Below are positions 26,275 to 35,742 of a stretch of DNA of 64,000 bases, one piece after another. The DNA lies in contig NZ_CP041743.1 in the NCBI RefSeq assembly GCF_007556815.1, positions 1 through 64,000 of the forward strand, written 5' to 3'. Source of the stretch: Paraburkholderia megapolitana. Its GTDB lineage: Bacteria > Pseudomonadota > Gammaproteobacteria > Burkholderiales > Burkholderiaceae. Made by a program: the position numbers and the translations under genes. Numbering within the stretch: position 1 is the first letter of the stretch; each line of letters starts with the position of its first letter. A model generated the notes under the pieces. It searched no databases. It was not told the origin of the DNA and worked only from the letters and a program-made list of their open reading frames with translations.

Positions 26275-27423
26275 TCAACCGCAGGACGGCCCCGCCTTCT
26301 TGCACGCATCCGCCAGTTGCGGCGGCGGATCTTTCTTGAACACTGTCTTATACGACTCGAGCACATTCGACTGCACGACCGGCAGCGACTGAACCCCGAT
26401 CCAGGCCGGCGGCGTTTGCCCGATCAGCGACTTCATCATCGCGAGTGCTTCGGCGACACCCTGATCGTACGGACGCTGCGAACCGGTTGCCTTCAACGGT
26501 CCGCCTTTGGCAATTTCGATCGCGGATTCAAGGCCCAGGTCGACAGTCGTAACCGGGATATTCAGGCCCTGCGCGCGCATCGAGGTCAACGTATCGAGCG
26601 CCGGTTGATCCCACACCGCGAACACGCCCTTCACATCGGGATTCGCCGTGAGGAAGTCGCCGGCAATCTGCCCGACCTTCGACGGATCCGTGAAGTCGAC
26701 CTGCTTGATCTTGATGTCGGGCCGGTTCTTCTTCATCCAGTCATTGACGGCCTTGGTTCGCTCCTTCGTGCTGAAGTAGTCGACACCGAAGTTGACGAGC
26801 CCGACCGTGCCCCCCTGAGGAATGCACGACGCGAGCACCTTCGCGGCGATCTGGCCATTGCCTTCGCTGTCGGCGGACACCATCGCCGAGTATTGCTCCG
26901 GATGATGCAGTCCGCCCGGCACGTTATCCATGAACACCAGCTTGATACCGGCCGCGGACACCTTCTTGTACGTCGCGGCCGTCGCCATGCCGTCGACCGG
27001 AATCGAAATGATGCCGTCCGGATGCCGCTGAATGGTGTTCTCGATATCGGCGATCTGCTTGTCCACCTGATACTCGGCCGATGCGGTGCCGATTACTTCG
27101 ACGCCGTATTTCTTGAGCGTGTCGGTAATGCCCTGCACCTGCAGTTGCGACCAGTCCAGATTCATCGTCTGCATCGAAATGCCGACCTTGAATTTGCCTG
27201 CTTTCACCTTGGCTGCTTCGGCGGCACTGAGCTGGACGGTATCGACGGAGGCCGCTTTTTCGCCGTTCGGTCCTTGCCCGACGATCGTCTTCGGTCCGAT
27301 CGTCGCCGGCGACAATCCCTTCATGCACGTCTGCGCACTGGCGCCGGACGAAGCGAATACCGCCAGGCTTGCCGCTGCAATCACACTGGCCCACACCACT
27401 CTCGAGACACGACGTTGTTTCAT
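26275..27423 (-). CDS. Sugar ABC transporter periplasmic binding protein (RbsB-like)
   Basis: This 382-residue protein has a classical signal peptide (VVWASVIAAASLAVF, cleavage near ASAQ) and a periplasmic-binding-protein fold of the ribose/galactose/inositol type (KVGISMQTMN, ISIPVDGMATA, VNFGVDYFS). It captures a sugar or polyol for the importer. It is the last gene of the set, 101 bp after the permease gene; many operons of this type place it first. Ligand not predictable. Confidence 0.9.
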   Translation of the reverse strand: MKQRRVSRVVWASVIAAASLAVFASSGASAQTCMKGLSPATIGPKTIVGQGPNGEKAASVDTVQLSAAEAAKVKAGKFKVGISMQTMNLDWSQLQVQGITDTLKKYGVEVIGTASAEYQVDKQIADIENTIQRHPDGIISIPVDGMATAATYKKVSAAGIKLVFMDNVPGGLHHPEQYSAMVSADSEGNGQIAAKVLASCIPQGGTVGLVNFGVDYFSTKERTKAVNDWMKKNRPDIKIKQVDFTDPSKVGQIAGDFLTANPDVKGVFAVWDQPALDTLTSMRAQGLNIPVTTVDLGLESAIEIAKGGPLKATGSQRPYDQGVAEALAMMKSLIGQTPPAWIGVQSLPVVQSNVLESYKTVFKKDPPPQLADACKKAGPSCG

Positions 27424-27457
27424 GATTCCCCTCCGTTGGTCTTCATGTATTGAGTCT

Positions 27458-27498
27458 CCTGATTGTCCTGACTTGCCTGACTTGCCCGACTTGCCTGG
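27458..27498. repeat. Four and a half copies of a 9-bp tandem repeat
   Basis: The spacer between the permease stop and the binding-protein start holds CCTGATTGT, CCTGACTTG, CCTGACTTG, CCCGACTTG and CCTGG in succession. No hairpin is formed. The unit resembles no site I know. Confidence 0.75.
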
Positions 27499-27524
27499 CT
27501 ACTGCGAACCGTTCACACCCTGCG

Positions 27525-28529
27525 TCACTTCTTCGTAAACGCCACCGCCGCGACGATGATCGCCCCCTTGATGACGAGCTGCAGCGACGAACTGACGCCG
27601 AGCAGCACGAGGCCGTTGTTGAGCGTCCCGATGATCAGGCTGCCGAGCAACGTCCCAAGCACAAACCCGCGCCCGCCGAACAGACTGCAGCCGCCGAGCG
27701 TCACCGACGCAATCACATCGAGTTCGAGCCCCTGCACCACATCGGGCCGCGCCGCGTGCGAACGCGCCGACAGCACGAGCGCCGCAACACCCGCGAGCAT
27801 GCCGGTCAGCACGAACGCCAGCGTGGTCACGCGCCGGATGTTGATGCCCGAGTACAGCGCCGCGGTCGGGTTACCGCCCGCCGCGTAAACCTGGCGGCCA
27901 AACACGCTGTAATGCAGCAGCAAAATGCCGCCGATCACCGCGAGACCGGTCCAGATGATCGGCACCGGCACACCGGCGATGTCGCCTTCGCCGAAGATCG
28001 AGATGAATGAATCGTTGGTGATGATGACGGGCCGCGTCGTCGTGAGCAGCAACGCGAGCCCGCGTGCCGCGCTGAGCGTACCGAGCGTGACGAGAAACGA
28101 AGGAATGTTCAGTCGCGTCGTGATCACACCGTTGATCAAACCCACCACAGCACCCGTGCCGATTCCCGCCACCGCGCCGATAAACCAGTTGTCGCCGATG
28201 TACGCCATCGCCAGCGCCGCGGACATGCCCGACAACGCGAGCGTCGAACCTACCGACAGATCGATCTGCCGCGCGATGATCACGAACGTCATGCCGATCG
28301 CGATGATGGACACGAGCGCTGTCTGGCGGCCGATGTTCAGGAAGTTGTCGATGGACAGAAACCACGGCGACGCGACGCTGAAGACCACGAGCAGGATCGC
28401 GAAGGCGAAATAGAGCGCATATGGCCGGTCGCCTTGCAGCAGCAATTGCGCGAGCCGTCGTGCGCGGCTCGGTTGCGGCGGTTGGGAAACCTGCTGGTCA
28501 GTGGCCAGCGACGGGACGGAGTCGTTCAT
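27525..28529 (-). CDS. Sugar ABC transporter permease (RbsC-like)
   Basis: This 334-residue protein has a polar N-terminus (~40 residues) followed by about ten hydrophobic segments, with the family stretches AIGMTFVIIARQIDLSVGS and GRQVYAAGGNPTAALYSGI. It forms the membrane channel of the importer. The start is the ATG of MNDSVPSL, which overlaps the stop of the ATPase gene by 4 bp (ATGA), so translation is coupled. The frame stays open upstream inside the ATPase gene, but that extension is a shadow. Confidence 0.92.
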   Translation of the reverse strand: MNDSVPSLATDQQVSQPPQPSRARRLAQLLLQGDRPYALYFAFAILLVVFSVASPWFLSIDNFLNIGRQTALVSIIAIGMTFVIIARQIDLSVGSTLALSGMSAALAMAYIGDNWFIGAVAGIGTGAVVGLINGVITTRLNIPSFLVTLGTLSAARGLALLLTTTRPVIITNDSFISIFGEGDIAGVPVPIIWTGLAVIGGILLLHYSVFGRQVYAAGGNPTAALYSGINIRRVTTLAFVLTGMLAGVAALVLSARSHAARPDVVQGLELDVIASVTLGGCSLFGGRGFVLGTLLGSLIIGTLNNGLVLLGVSSSLQLVIKGAIIVAAVAFTKK

Positions 28530-30127
28530 GTTGCATGCTCGTTCGAGGACCGCGGGAGTTGGATCAGATGATGAAGCTCTTCGGCGTTGGCAAGCGTCGC
28601 GCGCTCGACGGTATCGACAATGCGGCCGTCGACCACGATGGAGATGCGATCGCACAGACGCAGCAGTTCGTCGAGATCCGACGACACGACGAGCACGCCG
28701 GTTCCGGCCAGCGCCGCGTCGTGCACGACACCGTAGATTTCTTCGCGCGCGCCGACATCGACGCCGACGGTCGGTTCGTCGAGCAGCAGGACAGTCGGCC
28801 GCGGATGATTCCACTTCGCGAAGACGACCTTCTGCTGATTGCCGCCCGACAGAAACTTGACGTCGGTAGACGCGCCCGGTGCTTTTACCGCCAGCTTCTT
28901 CATTGCGCCCTGCGCCTGCTGGAGCGCAGCGCCGCTACGCAGCCAGCCCCAGCGCGAGAAATGCGCAAGTCGCGGCAAGGTCAGATTGCGTTCGATCGAA
29001 TGATCGAGCACGAGCCCCTGGAGATGGCGATCTTCCGGTACCAGCGCGATACCGAGCTTGATCGCGTCCGCGGGCGTATGGCGCGCAACCGTGCGACCCT
29101 CGATCGCGATCTCGCCGCTATCGGCAGAACGCAGGCCGAACACCGTTTGCAGTATCTCGGTGCGACCACTGCCGATCAATCCCGCGAGCCCATGAATCTC
29201 GCCTTTGCGCAGCGTGAGGCTCACATCGCGCAGCCGGTCGTTGCTGACACCGGACAACGTAAGAACAGGTGTGCCGACAGCGGCTGCAGGATCGTTCGCG
29301 GCAGTACCGCGACGCTGTTCGCGCATCTGCACCGCGGCGTGCCCCGGACCGACGATCGCCGCGACGAGCTGCTTCATGTCGGTATCGGCGGTGGCGAACA
29401 TGCCTGCGTTCCGGCCGTCGCGGAATACGGTCACGCGCTGTGAAATACGAAACACCTCGTTCAACCGATGCGTGACATAGATCACGCCCACACCGCGATC
29501 GGTCACCGCGCGAATCGCGTCGAAAAGGATCTGCTCTTCGCCGCCCGTCAGCGCCGAGGTGGGTTCATCGAGGATCAGCACACGCACGTCGCCCATCAAC
29601 GCCTTGCAGATCTCGGTCATCTGCCGGTAAGCAAACGGCAGCGAACCGACCGGCACACGCGGGTCGAGTGGAATGCCGTGCTCGTGCAGGAAATCGCTGA
29701 CTTGCGCCAGCAGTGCGCGTTTCTTCACGAAGCCGAGCCGCGTGCGCGGTTCGCGCCCCAGCATCAGGTTGGCCGCCACAGAAAGCGACTCGACCAGGCT
29801 CAGATCCTGGTAGACGACGGCGATACCGGCATCGCGCGAGCGGGCGGGAGAATCGAACGCTACTTTCTGACCGGCGATCTCGATGGAGCCTTCGTCGTAG
29901 GCGTGCACGCCACTGAGTATCTTGATCAGCGTGGATTTGCCGGCGCCGTTTTCGCCAAGCAGCGCATGGACTTCGCCAGGCAGGACTTCGAGGTCGACGC
30001 CGCGCAGCGCCTGTACGCCGCCAAACCGCTTGGTGACGCCCGCCACGCGGACCAACGGCGCCTGAGACGGCACCTGAACTGTTCGCTCGGGCGATGAACT
30101 GGCCGCGGCCGGAACCGGCGCACTCAT
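28526..30127 (-). CDS. Sugar ABC transporter ATP-binding protein, double ATPase (RbsA-like)
   Basis: This 533-residue protein has two ATP-binding cassettes, the usual plan for ribose-type importers. The first has Walker A GENGAGKST and the stretch VLILDEPTSALTGGE; the second has LIGSGRTEI, SGGNQQKVV and LLLDEPTVGVD. The degenerate Walker A of the second cassette is normal for the family. It is first in the operon, ahead of permease and binding protein. The 270 bp upstream (30128-30397) are AT-rich just before the gene and probably contain its promoter. Confidence 0.93.
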   Translation of the reverse strand: MSAPVPAAASSSPERTVQVPSQAPLVRVAGVTKRFGGVQALRGVDLEVLPGEVHALLGENGAGKSTLIKILSGVHAYDEGSIEIAGQKVAFDSPARSRDAGIAVVYQDLSLVESLSVAANLMLGREPRTRLGFVKKRALLAQVSDFLHEHGIPLDPRVPVGSLPFAYRQMTEICKALMGDVRVLILDEPTSALTGGEEQILFDAIRAVTDRGVGVIYVTHRLNEVFRISQRVTVFRDGRNAGMFATADTDMKQLVAAIVGPGHAAVQMREQRRGTAANDPAAAVGTPVLTLSGVSNDRLRDVSLTLRKGEIHGLAGLIGSGRTEILQTVFGLRSADSGEIAIEGRTVARHTPADAIKLGIALVPEDRHLQGLVLDHSIERNLTLPRLAHFSRWGWLRSGAALQQAQGAMKKLAVKAPGASTDVKFLSGGNQQKVVFAKWNHPRPTVLLLDEPTVGVDVGAREEIYGVVHDAALAGTGVLVVSSDLDELLRLCDRISIVVDGRIVDTVERATLANAEELHHLIQLPRSSNEHAT

Positions 30128-30344
30128 CTCGTCTGTCTCCTTCGTCGGCGCGACGAAATTTTTATGTAGCGCGATCGGGTGTCGCGAAATCGATTGTTAT
30201 CTTGTCATCATCGAAATGATGCGTCAATAACATTTATGGCCGGTTTGGCGTGCCATCCGCATATCCAACCCCGATATTCGATCGCTAGATGTAATGATCG
30301 TAACAACCGGAGCGCGTGTACCGACCTCAAAAGAACCCAAAAAG

Positions 30345-30373
30345 AAACGCCCTCGGGGCAAGCGAGGGCGTTT
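30345..30373 (-). terminator. Rho-independent terminator after the sterol desaturase gene
   Basis: A perfect 11-bp stem (30345-30355 with 30363-30373) and a 7-base loop lie 24 bp beyond the desaturase stop. Read on the minus strand the stem is followed by CTTTTTGGGTTCTTTTG, a fair T tract. Confidence 0.85.
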
Positions 30374-30397
30374 CAGAAACAGGGCGATCGTATCGGT

Positions 30398-31126
30398 TCA
30401 GCGTTCCTCCACACGATGCACGTCGCGGTAGCGCAGCATGGCGCCGAGTTGCTGCTCCTTCTCCGCATCGAATCCGCAGACACCATCCCACGCAGGCGGG
30501 TTCTCATACGTACCGAACATCATGTCCCACCACGTGATATCGCCGTAGTTGTTCTTGTGATGCGCGTACTCGTGATGGATGCGATGCATCTCCGGGCGCT
30601 GAAAGACGTATCCGACCCAACGTGGCGTACGGCAATTCGTGTGATAGAAGAACTCCCCGACGGCCGTGCACAGCGTATAGACCGCACCCGCCTCAGGCGA
30701 CATCCCGAGCAACGTGTACACGAGCACACTGCCAATCACCGAATTGACGATCATCTCGCCAGGATGCTTGTAGAACGACGTGATCACTTCGAGCCGCTGT
30801 GCGCTGTGGTGAATCTGATGGAACCCACGCCAGAGCAGATCGTATTCGTGACGCCAGCGATGCCACCAGTAAAACACGAAGGTCGCGATGAAATACGCCA
30901 GCAGGCCGGCGGCCACCGGCGATAGATGCGCCGACAGATGAAAAAGCGATCGCGATGAAAACCATTGCTGCCACGTCAGTCCCGCTGCGACCACCACGCC
31001 CAGTTGAACCCCGTTGAGCAGCAGTACACGCACGCCCCACGTGCGCACATGGGGAAGCGTCCAGCCTGGATTCATCCGCTCCAGCGCGAAGCAGAAACCG
31101 AACAGGAGAAAGACGATGATCAGCAT
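30398..31126 (-). CDS. Sterol desaturase / fatty acid hydroxylase family protein
   Basis: This 242-residue membrane protein has the di-iron histidine boxes HRWRH, HQIHH and HRIHH (with EYAHH after the last), typical of the family that hydroxylates or desaturates lipids, sterols or carotenoids. Hydrophobic segments flank the boxes. The start is the ATG preceded by AGGAGG. It overlaps the YiiX-like gene upstream by 7 bp, so the two are translationally coupled and may act on the same envelope lipid. The substrate is unknown. Confidence 0.9.
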   Translation of the reverse strand: MLIIVFLLFGFCFALERMNPGWTLPHVRTWGVRVLLLNGVQLGVVVAAGLTWQQWFSSRSLFHLSAHLSPVAAGLLAYFIATFVFYWWHRWRHEYDLLWRGFHQIHHSAQRLEVITSFYKHPGEMIVNSVIGSVLVYTLLGMSPEAGAVYTLCTAVGEFFYHTNCRTPRWVGYVFQRPEMHRIHHEYAHHKNNYGDITWWDMMFGTYENPPAWDGVCGFDAEKEQQLGAMLRYRDVHRVEER

Positions 31127-31836
31127 GGATGTGCCTCCTGGTCTATCGAAGGTTGTGGGCGCGCGGTCGTTTCGCTGCCGACATCGCAGACGACACGAAG
31201 ATGCGGACTGTCCAGCACGCTCGCCGGTGTAACGGTAAGGCGTCGCCACGGAATGCGGCCGAAGTACCAGAGCCGCCAGAAACCGAGCCTCGGATCAGGA
31301 TTACGCTCAAGCAAGGTCGAGAAGGTTTCGGTCTCGCCGAGCCGGATGCCCGTCGCTTCCTCGATAACTTCGCGCACGAAGCGCGAGCAGAACTGGCGCC
31401 GTGAATGCAGGTTGAAGCCGGTGTCGTAGAACGTGCCCATTCGCCTCGTCGTCGCCGCGATCAGTTTGCTGCGGTGCAGACTGTCGAGCGGTATCGCGAG
31501 CCTCGCGATGGTGTAGCGGCCGTTTTCGGAGCGCTCCAGAAAACGCGTCATACGCGTGGTGCGTGCGAACGGGAAGGTGCTTTCCGCGATCAACGGATCG
31601 TCGCCCTGCGCGTCGACAACGATGCCGACATGATTCGTCCACGAAAGCGTGGCATAAGCCACTTCGAGAAACGGACGCGCAGTCACGCGGATAAAAACGA
31701 GATCCCCGACTTGCAGGTCATGCACCGGCGACACACCGGACGCACCGTACGCTCCCGCCGCGTGCGGAACGAGACGGGAGCCTGCATGCGCGTGGTCCCC
31801 ACCACTTACATCGGTTGTCCGGGTGCCGGTGGTCAT
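31120..31836 (-). CDS. YiiX/YebB-like NlpC/P60-type cysteine hydrolase
   Basis: This 238-residue protein has the permuted papain-like layout of the YiiX group: GDLVFIRVTARP, then NHVGIVVDAQ with the His, and FCSRFVREVIEEATG with the Cys. Members act on lipid or amide bonds in the envelope. I chose the ATG with GGAG six bases upstream; an ATG four codons earlier is also possible. No clear signal peptide is seen. Pairing with a lipid hydroxylase suggests membrane-lipid turnover, which is inference. Confidence 0.85.
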   Translation of the reverse strand: MTTGTRTTDVSGGDHAHAGSRLVPHAAGAYGASGVSPVHDLQVGDLVFIRVTARPFLEVAYATLSWTNHVGIVVDAQGDDPLIAESTFPFARTTRMTRFLERSENGRYTIARLAIPLDSLHRSKLIAATTRRMGTFYDTGFNLHSRRQFCSRFVREVIEEATGIRLGETETFSTLLERNPDPRLGFWRLWYFGRIPWRRLTVTPASVLDSPHLRVVCDVGSETTARPQPSIDQEAHPC

Positions 31837-31987
31837 ACTGGTCTCCATGGGCTAACAACGGAGGCCAGCATGATCCGTGGTCGCACATTTTGCACTTTCA
31901 ATGTTTTTATTTGACTAGAATCACACTCACGGTATCGGATCTCGATACCTTTACTGCCCCACGCACCCACATCATCAGAGCCCGGCC

Positions 31988-32746
31988 ATGACCGAGATTA
32001 CCCAGATCATCGCGACCATCAAGCGCCGCCTCAAAACCGAAGGCATGACCTATCGCGACGTCGCTCAGGCGCTGCGTCTGTCGGAGCCAAGCGTGAAACG
32101 ACTGCTGGCCGGAGGACGCCTGACGATCGATCGTCTCGCACAGTTCTGCGACCTGTTCGGGATGACCATGGCGGAACTGCTGCAGGAAGCCGAGCTTGCG
32201 GTGCCGCGCCTGCACGTGCTCACACGCGACCAGGAAGCGCAGCTCGTGTCGAACGAAAAACTCTTGCTGGTGGCTGTGTGCACGTTGAACTACTGGTCGC
32301 TCGAAGACATGATGTCGAGGTATCAACTGTCTAAAGCCGAGTGCATCAAGCATCTACTCGTGCTGGATCGTATGGGCTTTGCGAATCTCAAGCCGGGCAA
32401 CCGCATCCGGTTGCTGGTCGCACGGGACTTCGACTGGCTGCCGGATGGGCCGATCCGCCAGTACTTCCTGCAGCGGGGACTGCCCGATTTCATGGAAAGC
32501 CGGTTCGACATGCCGGAAGAATCGATGGATTTCGTGCATGGCATGCTGACCACATCCGCTTATGCGCAGTTGCAGGCCGAATTGCGCAAGCTGCGCCGCA
32601 AATTCACGTCGTTGCACGATGAGTCGGCGACGGAGGCTTTGAGCGAGCGGCACGGCACCGCGCTTTTGCTGGCGATGCGCGTGTGGGAGCCGGATGCGTT
32701 CAGAAAACTCAAGCGGCCAGCGGATGCGGGAGAAACCGGGGCCTAG
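31988..32746 (+). CDS. XRE-family helix-turn-helix regulator with long C-terminal domain
   Basis: This 252-residue protein has an N-terminal Cro/C1-type HTH (about residues 8-62; YRDVAQALRLSEPSVKRLLA, then LAQFCDLFGMTMAELL) and a ~180-residue C-terminal part of unknown function with a winged-helix-like stretch (YQLSKAECIKHLLVLDRMGF). It is divergent from the YiiX/desaturase pair with ~150 bp between, so it may control them. I see no known ligand motif. Confidence 0.85.
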   Translation: MTEITQIIATIKRRLKTEGMTYRDVAQALRLSEPSVKRLLAGGRLTIDRLAQFCDLFGMTMAELLQEAELAVPRLHVLTRDQEAQLVSNEKLLLVAVCTLNYWSLEDMMSRYQLSKAECIKHLLVLDRMGFANLKPGNRIRLLVARDFDWLPDGPIRQYFLQRGLPDFMESRFDMPEESMDFVHGMLTTSAYAQLQAELRKLRRKFTSLHDESATEALSERHGTALLLAMRVWEPDAFRKLKRPADAGETGA

Positions 32747-32750
32747 GGCG

Positions 32751-33581
32751 TCACAGCCCGATACAGACGGCCCCCGCCGCAATCACGACACACGAAACAA
32801 AGCGCGCGAACGTCACCTCTTCCCGCAGGAACAGACGGCCGATCAGCACGGCAAACACCACACTGGTTTCGCGCAGCGCCGACACCGTGCCCATCGCGCC
32901 GTATTGCATCGCCCAGATCACGATCCCGTATGCCGCGATCGATACGACACCACCCGACACCGACGTACCGATATCGGCAAACGACGCGCGCAGCGCAGAG
33001 CGACCGCGCTTCGCGATGAAGATCGCGGGCATCAGCCAGTAGAACGCGAACATCCACGCGGTATAGGAAATCGCATGACCGCCGGCACGTCGCACGCCGA
33101 TCCCGTCGATCACCGTATATAAGGCGATGGTCGCTCCGGTAAGCAGCGCCGCGACGATGCTCTCGCGCGACGGTCGCCGGCGCTGCAACGCAAAGCTGAT
33201 GATGCCGCACGACACCAGCGCAATGCCGGCAGCCTGCAAGATGTGGATCTGTTCATTGGCGAATACCGCCGCACCGAGCGCCACGAGCATCGGCGACGAA
33301 CCGCGGGCGATCGGATACGCCTCGCCGAGGTCGCTGCGTTGGTACGCATACACGAGGCACAGGTTGTACAGGCCGTGAACAAGACCGGACACGGCGATGT
33401 AGGGCCACGCGGCCTGCGCCGGAACAGGCACCGAGAGCGCTACCGCCGTGGCGATCGGTGCAATGCCGATGCTCATCCATGTCATCGACAGAAAGCGGTC
33501 GCGGTTGCCATGCAGCATCGCGTTCCATGTGGCATGCAACAGCGCGGCGAGCAGAACGAAGCCGCTCATGGAACTGATCAT
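32751..33581 (-). CDS. EamA/DMT-family transporter
   Basis: This 276-residue protein has about ten hydrophobic segments and two related halves, as in drug/metabolite transporters of the EamA family (LLAALLHATWNAMLHG at the start, LREEVTFARFVSCVVIAAG at the end). It probably exports a small metabolite. GAGG lies 6 bp before the ATG. It is divergent from the arginase-family gene across a 180-bp region with overlapping palindromes. Confidence 0.88.
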   Translation of the reverse strand: MISSMSGFVLLAALLHATWNAMLHGNRDRFLSMTWMSIGIAPIATAVALSVPVPAQAAWPYIAVSGLVHGLYNLCLVYAYQRSDLGEAYPIARGSSPMLVALGAAVFANEQIHILQAAGIALVSCGIISFALQRRRPSRESIVAALLTGATIALYTVIDGIGVRRAGGHAISYTAWMFAFYWLMPAIFIAKRGRSALRASFADIGTSVSGGVVSIAAYGIVIWAMQYGAMGTVSALRETSVVFAVLIGRLFLREEVTFARFVSCVVIAAGAVCIGL

Positions 33582-33621
33582 GCGGTACCTCGATACGGAA
33601 AAACGTCGAAGGTTGAATTTT

Positions 33622-33646
33622 AAACGTATAGACGTTTATACGTATA
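33622..33646. promoter_or_regulatory. Overlapping palindromes between the EamA and arginase-family genes
   Basis: Several perfect inverted repeats overlap here: AAACGT-ATAG-ACGTTT (33622-33637), CGTATA-GACGTT-TATACG (33625-33642) and TATACGTATA (33637-33646). They sit 41-65 bp upstream of the EamA start in an AT-rich patch of otherwise GC-rich DNA, so they look like an operator for a dimeric regulator. No regulator gene is adjacent. Confidence 0.5.
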
Positions 33647-33761
33647 CAACTGCCTGCGCACGTACCTGAACAATGCGTTGCACGAGGCTACGAAGCGCCG
33701 CTGCAGCACCACTCCTGGCCCATGCGATACTCGCTCGACCATCGTCAGCGGAATCCGGCTC

Positions 33762-34643
33762 ATGCATAAACACCACCCCGCCCTCACCGTTTTCACCGGC
33801 CGCACCGCCGATCGCAACGAGCGCGGTATGGCCGGCTCGCTCGTTGTCGGCCTTGCGCTCGCACGACGGCTCGGGCTCGAGCCGGCCCGCATCGGCGAAC
33901 CGGAGGCAGCGCTTGCCGGTGGATGGCGCGAGCAGTTGACCGCGGCTACGCCTTGGCTACGGTGTCTGTCCGCCCACTACGACGCGTTGCTGAGAGACGG
34001 CAACACGCCGCTGCTGACCACGATGGGGCGCTGTGCCAGCGCGCTTGCAACGCTACCGGTTGTCGCGCGCCACCGGCCGGATGCGGCGATCGTCTGGTTC
34101 GATGCACACGGCGACTGCAATACGCCGTCGACATCTTCGTCGGGCTATCTGGGCGGCCTCGTGCTCACCGGCGCGGCCGGCCGCTGGAACACCGACTGGA
34201 AAGACAATACCGGCCTGGGCGGCGACCTCGATCTGGCGAACGTGATCCTCGTCGGCGCCCGCGATCTCGATCCCGCCGAGCACGCCCTGATCGATGCCGG
34301 CACGATCGCGCTGGTGCCCGTCGGCGACGGTTTGCCCGATCGCCTGCGTAACGCAATCGCCGGTCGCGAGGTCTATGTGCATCTCGACTGCGACGTGCTC
34401 AATCCCGGCATCGTGCCGACCGAGTACGCGGTCGACGGCGGGCTGTCGCTGGACGACCTGTCCGCTGCGGCGCAGGTGCTGGCGGATTGCGGGCTGATCG
34501 GGCTGGAAATCGCGGAATTCGAGGTCGCCTGGAGCGGCGCCTGGGCCGACCGGAAGCGGCTTGAGGGAAGCCCGGATACCTGCTCGCCGGACGCATTGCT
34601 CGATGCCCTGGCGCCGCTGCTGGTGGCACCGGATCGGGCCTGA
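33762..34643 (+). CDS. Arginase/agmatinase (ureohydrolase) family protein
   Basis: This 293-residue protein has the two binuclear manganese signatures of ureohydrolases: WFDAHGDCNTP and HLDCDVLNPGIVP. It hydrolyses a guanidino compound (arginine, agmatine, formiminoglutamate or similar) to urea or formamide plus an amine. I start it at MHKHHPAL, since the upstream extension is not conserved-looking; the ribosome site is weak. The divergent EamA transporter may export the product or import the substrate. The exact substrate cannot be named. Confidence 0.86.
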   Translation: MHKHHPALTVFTGRTADRNERGMAGSLVVGLALARRLGLEPARIGEPEAALAGGWREQLTAATPWLRCLSAHYDALLRDGNTPLLTTMGRCASALATLPVVARHRPDAAIVWFDAHGDCNTPSTSSSGYLGGLVLTGAAGRWNTDWKDNTGLGGDLDLANVILVGARDLDPAEHALIDAGTIALVPVGDGLPDRLRNAIAGREVYVHLDCDVLNPGIVPTEYAVDGGLSLDDLSAAAQVLADCGLIGLEIAEFEVAWSGAWADRKRLEGSPDTCSPDALLDALAPLLVAPDRA

Positions 34644-34780
34644 CGTCCGAACCCGACGCTGCGACCTGATGCCCGCCGCCGGCGTCCTCAAGCGATGCCG
34701 CCCGCCCGACACGCCCACTGTCACGTAGCCGCAACGTAGCGTCGGTATGTTCTGGCATCCCCACACACAACCGGGATGCC

Positions 34781-35617
34781 ATGACAACCCCGTTGCAGGA
34801 ACGAACGTCGTCGATAAGCACGACGTCGAAGGTGCTCGTCGCAAGCATCGTGCTGAATCTGCTGTTGATGGCGCTACAGGTAACGGTGGGCCTGTCCGCC
34901 CATTCGTCCGGGATGCTGGCGGATGCGTTGCACTCGTTCGTCGACATGCTCGCCGACGCGCTCGTCCTGCTCGCCTGCGCTCTCGACGCCCGCGCCGCGG
35001 CCGCCGATCCGACGCGCCGGCATCCGAAGTACGAACCGCTCGCGCTGCTTGCGCTCGGCGCGCTGCTTGGCGCAACGGGGCTCCAGATGGTGTGGCAATC
35101 GTGGGAGTCGGCGGTGCGCTCCGGTGTGAATCCCGACAGCCACTTCGATATCGTGACGCTCGGCGTCGCCGTACTCGCGCTCGCCAGCAAGGAAACGCTG
35201 TTCCGCTGGATGGCGCGCGAAGCAAAACGCAGCCGTTCGACCCTGCTGCTCGCCAACGCATGGCATGTGCGCGCCGATGCGCTGTCTTCGCTGGTCGTGA
35301 CGGTGGCGATCGGCGGCAGTCTTGCGGGTCTTACGCGGCTCGACGACCTGGCCGCGGCACTGATCGGCCTGATGATCGTCAAGACGGGCTACGGCTTCGG
35401 ATCGCGTGGACTGCGGGATCTGAAACAACGTCGGCATACTGCGCAGCGCCCGGCCGCCACGACGCCCGCCCGTATGCACGTCGTACGCACTGACTCGCTG
35501 ACGATGCCGCTCGACGCGCGCGTGCTGCCGTTGCAGCCTTCGCACGACCGCACAACCACCCGTCTCATCCCCGTCGATCAGGACGCCCCGGTGCTGGAAA
35601 GTCGCAGCGCTGCGTGA
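34781..35617 (+). CDS. Cation diffusion facilitator, apparently without its cytoplasmic domain
   Basis: This 278-residue protein has the CDF membrane core: about six hydrophobic segments, with metal-site motifs ADALHSFVDMLAD and HVRADALSS. It would exchange Zn2+ or a similar ion for protons. CDF proteins normally carry a ~80-residue metallochaperone-like domain after the last helix. Here the final ~65 residues (from QRRHTAQRPAATT) are polar, Pro/Thr/Arg-rich and do not look like that domain. Either the domain is lost or a frameshift lies near 35430. It is convergent with the SDR gene. Confidence 0.85.
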   Translation: MTTPLQERTSSISTTSKVLVASIVLNLLLMALQVTVGLSAHSSGMLADALHSFVDMLADALVLLACALDARAAAADPTRRHPKYEPLALLALGALLGATGLQMVWQSWESAVRSGVNPDSHFDIVTLGVAVLALASKETLFRWMAREAKRSRSTLLLANAWHVRADALSSLVVTVAIGGSLAGLTRLDDLAAALIGLMIVKTGYGFGSRGLRDLKQRRHTAQRPAATTPARMHVVRTDSLTMPLDARVLPLQPSHDRTTTRLIPVDQDAPVLESRSAA

Positions 35618-35742
35618 GCGGTACGCAGCAGCGCACGGCGTCGACGGCCCGTGCGACTCCGTCCCGCTGGTGAACCTCTCGCTCGCCGCTCTGACCGGCG
35701 TAGTGTCCAGAATGCCCGAAGGCCTTTCTCGCCCACAGGCGC

